Shown here piece after piece: positions 1 through 5,302 of a DNA stretch of 5,302 bases; within the stretch, counting starts at the first letter, position 1, and each line of letters begins with the position of its first letter. The position numbers and the translations under genes are program-made. The stretch comes from Pseudomonadota bacterium (GTDB lineage: Bacteria > Pseudomonadota > Gammaproteobacteria > Burkholderiales > SG8-39), in NCBI GenBank assembly GCA_021847125.1, contig JAJZUK010000117.1:1-5302 (forward strand), given 5' to 3'. The notes under the pieces were generated by a model that searched no databases, was not told the origin of the DNA, and was given only the letters and a program-made list of their open reading frames with translations.

Positions 1-721
1 GTCGGGGCGTCTGATCGAATACGGCGACTGCGACGTGATGGTGGCCGGCGGTGCCGAAGCCGTGGTCACCGAACTTGCGATGGGCGGGTTTGCCCAGGCG
101 CGCGCGCTGTCGCATCGCAACGACGACCCGGCCAGCGCGAGCCGGCCCTGGGATAGAGACCGCGATGGTTTCGTCCTGGGCGAGGGCGCAGGCGTGCTGG
201 TGCTGGAGGAATACGAGCACGCCAAGGCGCGCGGGGCCAGGATCTACGCCGAACTCGCCGGATACGGCATGAGCGGCGACGCGTTCCACATGACGGCGCC
301 GCGCGAAGACGGCGACGGCGCGGCTCGCTGCATGAACAGCGCATTGCGCAACGCCCGCCTGAACGCCGACCAGGTCGATTACATCAATGCCCACGGCACC
401 TCGACGCCGCTGGGCGACCTCGCCGAAACTACGGCGGTGAAGCGCAGCCTGGGGGCGCACGCGAAGAAGGTTGCAGTCAGCTCGACCAAGTCCATGACCG
501 GGCATCTGCTCGGCGCGGCAGGCGGCGTGGAAGCGGTGTTCTCTGCGCTCGCGGTGCATCACCAGGTCGCGCCGCCGACGACCAATATTTTCAACCAGGA
601 TCCGCAATGCGACCTGGATTACGTGCCGAATACCGCGCGCCAGATGAAGATCGATGTGGCGCTGTCGAATTCATTCGGCTTTGGCGGCACCAACGGCACG
701 CTGGTTTTTGCCCGGGTTTGA
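1..721 (+). CDS. fabF: 3-oxoacyl-ACP synthase II (FabF), C-terminal part, 5' end outside window
   Basis: FabF condenses malonyl-ACP with a growing acyl-ACP in cytoplasmic type II fatty acid synthesis. The reading frame is open from base 2 and gives 239 residues, about 58% of a normal protein of roughly 413 residues. The nucleophilic cysteine lies upstream of the window. Both catalytic histidines are visible: one in NAHGTSTP (codon 392-394) and one in the [14 protein letters not shown] segment (codon 503-505). Other family landmarks are [33 protein letters not shown] and the C-terminal [14 protein letters not shown] glycine-rich motif. The stop is TGA at 719-721. The gene normally follows acpP in a fab cluster, which would lie upstream. 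The downstream gene overlaps the stop codon, so the two are probably co-transcribed and translationally coupled. The identification is secure; only the 5' part is missing. Confidence 0.97.
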   Translation, partial: SGRLIEYGDCDVMVAGGAEAVVTELAMGGFAQARALSHRNDDPASASRPWDRDRDGFVLGEGAGVLVLEEYEHAKARGARIYAELAGYGMSGDAFHMTAPREDGDGAARCMNSALRNARLNADQVDYINAHGTSTPLGDLAETTAVKRSLGAHAKKVAVSSTKSMTGHLLGAAGGVEAVFSALAVHHQVAPPTTNIFNQDPQCDLDYVPNTARQMKIDVALSNSFGFGGTNGTLVFARV

Positions 722-1140
722 TCCAGACCCTAAGCCTTGCCTTAAGACCCTCCCGCGTTCTAGCACTGGCCCTGACGCTGATGGCCGCGGCGGCACTCGC
801 CTGCGCCTGGATCAGCCTGCCCGCGCTCGCGTTCGCGCCGATCGCCGCCGGCATAGCCCTCGCCTGGGCCTGGCATTGCGCGCAGGCCCTGCAGTGGGGC
901 GCCGGCGCCTTGCGCACCCTGGAGTTGGGCGCCCAGGGCGGCGTTCGCCTCCAGGACGGCCGCGGGGCCTGGCAGGAGGCGGAAATACTGGCGGACAGCT
1001 ACGTGTCGGGCTGGCTGATCGTCGTGAATTTGGCAAGCGGCGGCCGGCGCCGCCGCTCGCTGGTGCTGCTGCCGGATGCCGCCGCGGCCGAGGATCTGCG
1101 CCGGCTGCGCGTATGGCTGCGCTGGCGCCTCGGACGGTGA
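718..1140 (+). CDS. YgfX/CptA-like small inner-membrane protein
   Basis: This is a predicted 140-residue membrane protein. Two hydrophobic segments (about residues 14-33 and 36-54) form a helical hairpin near the N terminus. A soluble tail follows with W84, [15 protein letters not shown] (91-105), an arginine run [10 protein letters not shown] (111-120) and a C-terminal [12 protein letters not shown]. This layout, with a hairpin, then [13 protein letters not shown] and RLRVWLRW, is what I know from the YgfX (CptA) family; E. coli YgfX has about 135 residues. YgfX in E. coli is reported to affect FtsZ and MreB, but that role cannot be assumed here. The chosen start is TTG at 718, which shares a TTGA overlap with the fabF stop and keeps the conserved-looking L-x-L-R-P-S-R just before the first helix. 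No strong ribosome-binding site is visible, consistent with coupling to fabF. The next in-frame ATG (781) would cut into the first helix. The stop overlaps the rpoE promoter. Confidence 0.72.
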   Translation: MIQTLSLALRPSRVLALALTLMAAAALACAWISLPALAFAPIAAGIALAWAWHCAQALQWGAGALRTLELGAQGGVRLQDGRGAWQEAEILADSYVSGWLIVVNLASGGRRRRSLVLLPDAAAAEDLRRLRVWLRWRLGR

Positions 1141-1166
1141 ACTTAATCTGCCGCCCAGGGTCGAAT
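1139..1166 (+). promoter_or_regulatory. sigma-E-type promoter for the rpoE operon
   Basis: A GAACTT -35 box (1139-1144) is followed by a 16-nt spacer and TCGAA (1161-1165). This matches the known RpoE/AlgU consensus, GAACTT with 16-17 nt before TC-n-n-A. Transcription would begin near 1171-1173 and leave a leader of roughly 185 nt before rpoE. The -35 box overlaps the TGA stop of the ygfX-like gene (1138-1140). The site lies directly upstream of an rpoE homologue, so positive autoregulation is the natural reading. The motif is seen in the sequence; its function is inferred. Confidence 0.75.
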
Positions 1167-1250
1167 CGTGGTGGTCCTACGTGCGCGAGGTAAGGCTTGA
1201 AATTCCCCGACAGCAGCGTGACGCCAATGAAAATGCTTGAGTTGGACTTC

Positions 1251-1284
1251 GTCCCGGGTACTGCGTTCGCGCGGCTGCCGGGAC
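1251..1284 (+). other. Leader hairpin with UUCG tetraloop upstream of rpoE
   Basis: The outer stem GTCCCGG (1251-1257) pairs perfectly with CCGGGAC (1278-1284). A symmetric 3x3 internal loop (1258-1260 and 1275-1277) separates it from a 5-bp inner stem, CTGCG (1261-1265) with CGCGG (1270-1274), which includes one G-U pair. A TTCG tetraloop (1266-1269) caps it. No T-tract follows, so it is not an intrinsic terminator. It would form in RNA made from the sigma-E-type promoter at 1139. The DNA inverted repeat could instead be a protein-binding site near the -10 box at 1293. Its function is unknown. Confidence 0.5.
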
Positions 1285-1292
1285 AGTTGGGG

Positions 1293-1298
1293 TATACT
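1293..1298 (+). promoter_or_regulatory. Possible housekeeping -10 box upstream of rpoE
   Basis: TATACT (1293-1298) matches five of six bases of the sigma-70 -10 consensus and stands out in a GC-rich surrounding. Transcription would start near 1305 and give a leader of about 55 nt. No convincing -35 box lies 16-18 nt upstream, and there is no extended TG motif. A second, constitutive promoter for rpoE would be normal for this operon, but this site is only a candidate. Confidence 0.35.
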
Positions 1299-1342
1299 GA
1301 AAATCGCCTGGGCGCGACAAAGCAAGAACAGCCCCAGGGCTT

Positions 1343-1351
1343 AGGGGAAGG
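1343..1351 (+). promoter_or_regulatory. Ribosome-binding site of rpoE
   Basis: The purine-rich AGGGGAAGG (1343-1351) lies 7-10 nt upstream of ATG 1359. It supports 1359 as the main rpoE start over the upstream in-frame codons TTG 1197 and ATG 1227. A CCCC run at 1332-1335 could pair with the GGGG at 1344-1347, which would partly mask the site; this is speculative. Confidence 0.65.
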
Positions 1352-1358
1352 GCGGCGC

Positions 1359-1958
1359 ATGAGTGAGCGCGACATTGACCAGCAGCTGGTCGAGCGTGCG
1401 CAACAGGGTGATAAGCATGCATTCGACCTGCTGGTCAGCAAGTATCAGCGCAAGCTCGGGCGCCTGCTGTCGCGTTTCATCCGCGATGCGGGCGAAGTCG
1501 AGGATGTGACGCAGGAGGCGTTCGTGAAGGCCTACCGCGCCTTGCCTTCCTTCCGCGGAGACAGCGCCTTCTACACCTGGCTCTACCGCATCGGCATCAA
1601 TACCGCCAAGAACTACCTCGCTTCGATGGGGCGGCGCGCGCCCACCACCACGAACCACGATGCGGAAGAGGCGGAGGCGTTCGACGACGGCGACCAGCTG
1701 CGCGACCTCAATACCCCGGAAAATCTGCTGATGAGCAAGCAGATCGCACAAACCGTGAACCAAAGCATGGATCGGCTGCCTGAGGAACTGAGGGCGGCGA
1801 TCATGCTGCGCGAGATCGAAGGCATGAGCTACGAGGATATCGCGAAGATCATGGAGTGCCCTATCGGCACGGTGCGCTCGCGCATATTCCGCGCGCGCGA
1901 GGCCATTGCGGAGCAGTTGCGGCCGCTGTTGGATATATCTAAAGACAAGAGATGGTGA
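1359..1958 (+). CDS. rpoE: RNA polymerase sigma factor RpoE (AlgU/sigma-E, ECF family)
   Basis: This is a 199-residue extracytoplasmic-function sigma factor that directs RNA polymerase to envelope-stress promoters; E. coli RpoE has 191 residues. Region 2 spans about residues 20-92 and holds DVTQEAFVKAYRALPSFRG (49-67) and the promoter-melting segment FYTWLYRIGINTAKNYL (71-87). An acidic linker (about 100-118) joins it to region 4 (about 130-188), with the helix-turn-helix MSYEDIAKIMECPIGTVRSR at 156-175 that reads the -35 box. The start at ATG 1359 gives the standard MSERDIDQQLVERAQQGD N terminus and has a good ribosome-binding site. The frame is also open upstream to TTG 1197, which would add 54 residues of no recognisable domain. 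The anti-sigma gene begins 4 nt after the stop, so the two are co-expressed. A sigma-E-type promoter at 1139-1166 implies autoregulation. The identification is secure. Confidence 0.96.
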   Translation: MSERDIDQQLVERAQQGDKHAFDLLVSKYQRKLGRLLSRFIRDAGEVEDVTQEAFVKAYRALPSFRGDSAFYTWLYRIGINTAKNYLASMGRRAPTTTNHDAEEAEAFDDGDQLRDLNTPENLLMSKQIAQTVNQSMDRLPEELRAAIMLREIEGMSYEDIAKIMECPIGTVRSRIFRAREAIAEQLRPLLDISKDKRW

Positions 1959-1962
1959 CGCC

Positions 1963-2460
1963 ATGAAAGAGACTTTGTCTGCCTGGATGGACAGCGAGCT
2001 GAGCAGCGAGCAGACTGGTTCGCTGCTGCCGCAGATCAAGCGTGATGCGCAGCTGCGCCAAGACTGGGACTGCTACCACCTGATCGGGGATGCCTTGCGT
2101 GGCGTGCAAGGTCCGGATCTGTGTGCAGCGATCCGCGCCCGGCTCGAGGCCGAGCCCACGGTGCTTGCGCCGCAGCGCCGCAGCAAAGCGGAAAGGATGC
2201 GCTGGGCGGTGTTGTCGCTGGCGGCGAGCGTGGCCGCGATAGCGTTCGTCGGCTGGGTTGCACTGTCCGGAACGCAGCAGAATGCGGTACAGGTTGCCGT
2301 TGCCACGGCGCCGCGGGCGGAACAAGTTGCCGTGCCGGCGGGCGAGGGTGCGAACGACTACCTGCTTGCGCACCAGCGCTATTCCCCGAGCAACGCGATG
2401 CAGGGCGTCGCGTCCTATGTGCGCACCGTGGCCGAAGAGCGGAGCAGCGCGCGTCGATGA
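1963..2460 (+). CDS. rseA: Anti-sigma-E factor RseA (MucA-like)
   Basis: This 165-residue single-pass inner-membrane protein binds and inhibits RpoE. The cytoplasmic sigma-binding domain covers about residues 1-70 and shows the family features: a starting KETLSAWMDSEL, then W35-D-C-Y-H-L-I-G-D-A-L-R-G, and EPTVLAP at 64-70. One transmembrane helix lies at about 80-101, after a basic stretch (QRRSKAERMR). The periplasmic part ends in NDYLLAHQRYSPSNAMQGVASYVRTVAEE (131-159), typical of RseA/MucA C-terminal domains that contact RseB. In E. coli, DegS and RseP cut RseA under stress to release the sigma factor; the same logic is inferred here, but neither protease gene is in the window. ATG 1963 is 4 nt after the rpoE stop and has only a weak ribosome-binding site, so coupling to rpoE is likely. 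The stop overlaps the rseB start (ATGA). Confidence 0.93.
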   Translation: MKETLSAWMDSELSSEQTGSLLPQIKRDAQLRQDWDCYHLIGDALRGVQGPDLCAAIRARLEAEPTVLAPQRRSKAERMRWAVLSLAASVAAIAFVGWVALSGTQQNAVQVAVATAPRAEQVAVPAGEGANDYLLAHQRYSPSNAMQGVASYVRTVAEERSSARR

Positions 2461-3410
2461 GAATCCTGGTCATGCTGCTGCTCGCGCTGTCGCTGCAGAC
2501 GGCGCGGGCCGACGGCGACGCGCTGTCGTGGCTGCAGCGCATCCACGCGGCGACGCAGAAGCTCAGCTACACCGGGACCTTCGTCTACCGCAGCGGGGAC
2601 CAGGCCGAGACCTCGCGCATCGTCCATGTTGCCGGCCGGCACGGACCGCAGGAAAAGCTGGAGACGCTCGATGGCCGGCCGCGCGAAATCGTGCGCAGCG
2701 GCGACGAAGTGAAGTGCTATCTGCCCGATAGCAAGACGATAAAGGTCGACAAGCAAACGGACCACAAGGTGTTTCCGGCGCTGCTGCCGGAAAACCTGCA
2801 GGATATCGGCGAGCATTACGACGTCAGCACCGGGCCGGTAGATCGCGTCGCCGGCCACGAGTGCCAGGCGATCGTACTCCAGCCCAAGGACAAGCTGCGC
2901 TACGGGCGCAAATTGTGCGCGGACATGGTATCAGGCATGCTGCTCAAATCCCAGACTTTGAACGACAAAGGCGAGCCGATCGAACAGTTCGCGTTCACCG
3001 AAATCCACATCGGCAAAGTCGGCCACGACCAGCTGAAGCCGAAATTCCTGGCCCAGTCGCGCGCCTGGCATATAGAGAATTCCGGCGCCGTGGCGGCCAG
3101 TCTGGCTGCGTCCGGCTGGAGCATAGGCGCGGAGCTGCCCGGCTTCAGAAAAGTGACCGAGATGCGGCGCACCCAGGGCGGCTCCAACGAAGTCGGGCAC
3201 GTGGTCTATTCGGACGGCCTGGCCGCAGTATCGGTGTTCATCGAGCCTCTGGCCAACAAGACCTCGCTGCCGCCGCCGGGCCTGTCGCACCAGGGCGCGA
3301 TCAATATCTACAGCAGGCAAATCGCCAGCCATCTGGTGACCGTAGTCGGGGAGACTCCCGCCGAGAGCGTAAAAAAACTGGCGGAGTCGGTGGAGTACCA
3401 TAAGCCGTGA
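2457..3410 (+). CDS. rseB: Sigma-E regulatory protein RseB (MucB)
   Basis: This 317-residue periplasmic protein binds the outer part of RseA and protects it from proteolysis; in E. coli, lipopolysaccharide intermediates release it. A signal peptide covers residues 1-18, with likely cleavage after TARA and before DGD. The large MucB/RseB domain (about 23-200) has the typical opening ALSWLQRIHAATQKLSYTGTFVY and resembles a lipoprotein-carrier fold. The small C-terminal domain (about 215-312) holds SGWSIGAELPGF, the VVYSDGLAAVSVFIEPL strand region and VTVVGETPAESVKKLAESVE. Three cysteines (87, 136, 154) remain after export. ATG 2457 overlaps the rseA stop by ATGA, and the hydrophobic leader begins exactly there; the same frame stays open upstream inside rseA, but that part is a shadow. 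No rseC gene follows, unlike in E. coli and many pseudomonads. Confidence 0.94.
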   Translation: MRILVMLLLALSLQTARADGDALSWLQRIHAATQKLSYTGTFVYRSGDQAETSRIVHVAGRHGPQEKLETLDGRPREIVRSGDEVKCYLPDSKTIKVDKQTDHKVFPALLPENLQDIGEHYDVSTGPVDRVAGHECQAIVLQPKDKLRYGRKLCADMVSGMLLKSQTLNDKGEPIEQFAFTEIHIGKVGHDQLKPKFLAQSRAWHIENSGAVAASLAASGWSIGAELPGFRKVTEMRRTQGGSNEVGHVVYSDGLAAVSVFIEPLANKTSLPPPGLSHQGAINIYSRQIASHLVTVVGETPAESVKKLAESVEYHKP

Positions 3411-3450
3411 TCGATGATCCGCGGCTGATGCGGACTCATAACGAAGTTTT

Positions 3451-3470
3451 CTTGTAACACCTTGTAATAC
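3451..3470 (+). repeat. Near-perfect tandem 10-bp repeat upstream of mucD
   Basis: CTTGTAACAC (3451-3460) is followed at once by CTTGTAATAC (3461-3470); the copies differ at one base. They lie in the AT-richest part of the 79-bp rseB-mucD gap, ending 19 nt before the mucD start. TGTAAT at 3463-3468 resembles a -10 box, but no -35 box is evident at the right distance. The repeat could be an operator, part of a mucD promoter, or chance. Confidence 0.4.
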
Positions 3471-3475
3471 GCAAT

Positions 3476-3482
3476 AAGGGGA
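3476..3482 (+). promoter_or_regulatory. Ribosome-binding site of mucD
   Basis: AAGGGGA (3476-3482) ends 7 nt before ATG 3490. It is one of the clearest Shine-Dalgarno sequences in the window. Unlike the coupled rseA and rseB, mucD can therefore be translated independently. Confidence 0.75.
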
Positions 3483-3489
3483 CGTAACG

Positions 3490-4905
3490 ATGCGAAAGAC
3501 ACTGCTCCTATGGCTGGCACTGCTGTTGCCGCTCAGTGCCTATGCTCAGGCGCGCGAATTGCCCGACTTCACCGAGCTGGTGGAGAAACAGGGGCCGGCC
3601 GTGGTCAACATCAGCACCGCGCAGACCTTGCGCGCGCATCCGCAAATTCCGCAGATGCCGAATCTGGACGAGAACGATCCGTTCTTCGAGTTTTTCCGCC
3701 GCTTCATGCCGCCCAATCAGGGCGATTCGCCGCGCGAGTTTTCAACCCGTTCGCTCGGCTCGGGCTTCATCATCAGCCCCGACGGCTATCTCCTCACCAA
3801 TGCCCACGTGGTTGAAGGCGCAGACGAAATCACCGTACGCCTCACCGACAAGCGCGAGTTCAAGGCCAAGCTCATAGGCACCGACAAGCGCACCGACGTG
3901 GCGCTGATCAAGATCGAGGCGAGCGGCCTTCCGGCGGTCAAATTCGGCGATCCGAACAAGCTCAAGGTGGGCGAATGGGTGCTCGCGATCGGCTCCCCCT
4001 TCGGTTTCGACAATACCGTCACCGCAGGCATAGTCAGCGGCAAGGCGCGCTCGCTGCCGCAGGAAAACCTGGTGCCCTTCATCCAGACCGATGCCGCGGT
4101 GAACCCGGGCAACTCGGGCGGCCCCCTGTTTAACCTGCGCGGCGAGGTGGTCGGCATCAACTCGCAGATCTACAGCCGCACCGGCGGCTATATGGGACTG
4201 TCGTTCGCGATTCCGATCGATCTCGCGCTCGACGTGCAGAACCAGCTGCGCGCGAGCGGGCATGTCAGCCGCGGCCGCATCGGCGTGGTGATCCAGGAAG
4301 TGACGAAGGAACTGGCCGATTCCTTCGGCCTGCCTTCGCCCCAGGGCGCGCTGGTCAATGCGGTGGAGAAGGGCGGGCCGGCGGACAAGGCCGGGGTGGA
4401 GGTGAGCGACATCATCCTCAAGTTCAACGGCAAGAACGTCCCGAGTTCGAGCGAACTGCCGCGCATCGTCGGCGCCACCCGGCCGGGCACCAAAGCGAGC
4501 ATGCAGGTATGGCGCAACGGCGCGGCCAAGGACCTCACGGTTACCGTGGCGGAGATACCCGCGGACAAGGTTGCCAACGGCGAAGCGAAGCGCGCCAAGC
4601 CGGTCGAGGCCGCAGCCAACCGCCTCGGCCTGGTGCTGTCTGAACTTTCCGCAGAGCAGCGCAAGGAATTGAAGTTATCGAGCGGCGTGCTCGTGGACGA
4701 CGTGCGCGGGCAGTCGCGCGCCGATATCCGCAAAGGCGACATCATCCTGGCCTTGATTCACAAGGGCATCAATACCGAAGCCAAGAGCGTGGCGCAGTTC
4801 AACAAGGCGCTCGATGCCATAGACAAGTCCGTCACCATTACTTTGCATGTGCGCCGCGGGGAGAATCAGAGCTTTATCACCATCAAAGGCCAGAACGGCA
4901 AGTGA
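3490..4905 (+). CDS. mucD: Periplasmic Do-family serine protease/chaperone (DegP/DegQ/MucD)
   Basis: This 471-residue exported HtrA-type protease degrades or refolds damaged envelope proteins. A signal peptide covers residues 1-19 (cleavage likely after SAYA). The trypsin-like domain (about 25-255) carries the complete triad: H106 in TNAHVV, D136 in RTDVALIKI and S209 in GNSGGPL. The LA-loop-like insert (about 48-86) is short and rich in Pro, Phe and Asp. PDZ1 covers about 258-355, and PDZ2 about 376-468. The part of PDZ2 after strand VLVDDV is about three residues shorter than the equivalent part of PDZ1 (GGPADKAGV). Two PDZ domains place it with DegP/DegQ/MucD rather than DegS, which has one PDZ domain and a membrane anchor. 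The symbol mucD follows its place after rseB; degP or degQ would also be acceptable. It sits 79 nt after rseB with its own strong ribosome-binding site. Membership of the RpoE operon fits its role as a target of envelope stress. Confidence 0.94.
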   Translation: MRKTLLLWLALLLPLSAYAQARELPDFTELVEKQGPAVVNISTAQTLRAHPQIPQMPNLDENDPFFEFFRRFMPPNQGDSPREFSTRSLGSGFIISPDGYLLTNAHVVEGADEITVRLTDKREFKAKLIGTDKRTDVALIKIEASGLPAVKFGDPNKLKVGEWVLAIGSPFGFDNTVTAGIVSGKARSLPQENLVPFIQTDAAVNPGNSGGPLFNLRGEVVGINSQIYSRTGGYMGLSFAIPIDLALDVQNQLRASGHVSRGRIGVVIQEVTKELADSFGLPSPQGALVNAVEKGGPADKAGVEVSDIILKFNGKNVPSSSELPRIVGATRPGTKASMQVWRNGAAKDLTVTVAEIPADKVANGEAKRAKPVEAAANRLGLVLSELSAEQRKELKLSSGVLVDDVRGQSRADIRKGDIILALIHKGINTEAKSVAQFNKALDAIDKSVTITLHVRRGENQSFITIKGQNGK

Positions 4906-4909
4906 CGGG

Positions 4910-5170
4910 ATGGCTGTAATGCAAGCGGCGACCGCTGCGGCGAATGCGCGCTTCGTTCTGTATGGCCGCAATTACTGCCATCTGTGCGAGGACATGCTGG
5001 CCGCGCTCGCGCCGCTGTGCGACGAATTCAGTTTCGCCGTGGATGTGGTCGACGTGGACAGCGACGCGGCTTTGGAGGCGCGTTTCGGCGAGCTGGTGCC
5101 GGTGCTCATGCATGCCGGCACCGAACTGTGCCATTACCATCTCGATGTCGCTAAAGTCCGTGCTTATCTC

Positions 5171-5185
<15 letters not shown>
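4910..5185 (+). CDS. Glutaredoxin-like (DUF836 type) thioredoxin-fold protein
   Basis: This 91-residue cytoplasmic protein has a thioredoxin fold. The first strand (RFVLYGRNY, 14-22) runs into a redox motif C23-H-L-C26 followed by EDMLAAL. A second strand is VDVVDVDSD (44-52), and LVPVLMHAG (62-70) holds P64 in the expected cis-proline position. The C terminus VAKVRAYLGKIR fits the last helix. This is the pattern of short glutaredoxin-like proteins of the PF05768/DUF836 group, whose substrate is not established. There is no signal peptide, so it should act in the cytoplasm and is not an obvious partner of the periplasmic MucD. ATG 4910 lies 4 nt after the mucD stop; ATG 4919 is an equally possible start (88 residues) with GGGATGG upstream. 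It is probably the last gene of the rpoE operon, because a terminator-like hairpin follows it. Confidence 0.85.

Positions 5186-5302
<117 letters not shown>

Noticed and set aside
1155..1170. GGGTCGAATCG resembling a tRNA T-loop
   Set aside because: No anticodon arm, D arm or acceptor stem can be built around it, and it lies in the sigma-E-type promoter.
1244..1271. GGACTT followed by TCGCG as a second sigma-E promoter for rpoE
   Set aside because: The -35 lacks the key AAC core and the -10 is poor; the site at 1139-1166 is far better.
812..1441. Long minus-strand open frame across ygfX and the rpoE leader
   Set aside because: Its translation is Arg/Pro/Ala-rich and resembles no protein, as expected for the antisense of GC-rich genes; the other minus-strand frames are the same.
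2121..2456. Open frame upstream of rseB within rseA, suggesting a longer RseB
   Set aside because: The signal peptide begins at ATG 2457, and the upstream translation is a low-complexity shadow of the rseA frame.
3418..3452. TCCGC/GCGGA inverted repeat after rseB followed by a T-rich stretch, as a terminator
   Set aside because: The stem is only 5 bp, and the T-rich run starts more than 10 nt after it, so it is unlikely to terminate transcription.
3443..3469. GAAGTT upstream of mucD as a sigma-E -35 box
   Set aside because: It differs from GAACTT, and no TC-n-n-A -10 element lies 15-18 nt downstream.
5123..5152. GAACTG inside the glutaredoxin-like gene as a sigma-E promoter for lepA
   Set aside because: The -35 has a mismatch, and no TC-n-n-A element occurs at a proper distance.

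Overview
The window looks like chromosomal core DNA from a high-GC betaproteobacterium. This rests on the gene order fabF – ygfX-like – rpoE – rseA – rseB – mucD/degP – glutaredoxin-like – lepA and on the protein sequences. I cannot name the genus. All genes are on the + strand and tightly packed. I see no mobile element, CRISPR array, rRNA or tRNA.

Layout. Positions 1-721 hold the C-terminal 239 residues of FabF (beta-ketoacyl-ACP synthase II), the end of a fatty-acid synthesis cluster. A small two-helix membrane protein of the YgfX/CptA type (718-1140) overlaps the fabF stop codon. A 218-bp intergenic stretch (1141-1358) then carries the control region of the envelope-stress operon: a good sigma-E-type promoter whose -35 box overlaps the ygfX stop codon, a UUCG-capped hairpin in the leader, and a possible housekeeping -10 box. 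The operon follows: rpoE (1359-1958), rseA (1963-2460), rseB (2457-3410, ATGA overlap), mucD (3490-4905) and a short thioredoxin-fold protein (4910-5185). A hairpin with a T-tract (5206-5232) lies just before lepA, of which only the first 22 codons are present.

How the genes work together. RpoE is an ECF sigma factor. It is held at the inner membrane by the anti-sigma factor RseA, and periplasmic RseB shields RseA from proteolysis. When the outer membrane or periplasm is damaged, RseA is degraded and RpoE switches on repair genes. MucD is a periplasmic Do-family protease/chaperone that removes damaged proteins. The promoter at 1139-1166 matches the RpoE-family consensus, so the operon probably drives its own expression. 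RseC is absent between rseB and mucD.

The gene content is ordinary. The points that merit a second look are regulatory: the autoregulatory promoter, the structured rpoE leader, the open in-frame extension upstream of rpoE, the near-perfect tandem repeat before mucD, and the terminator-like hairpin whose loop holds an AUG in frame with lepA.
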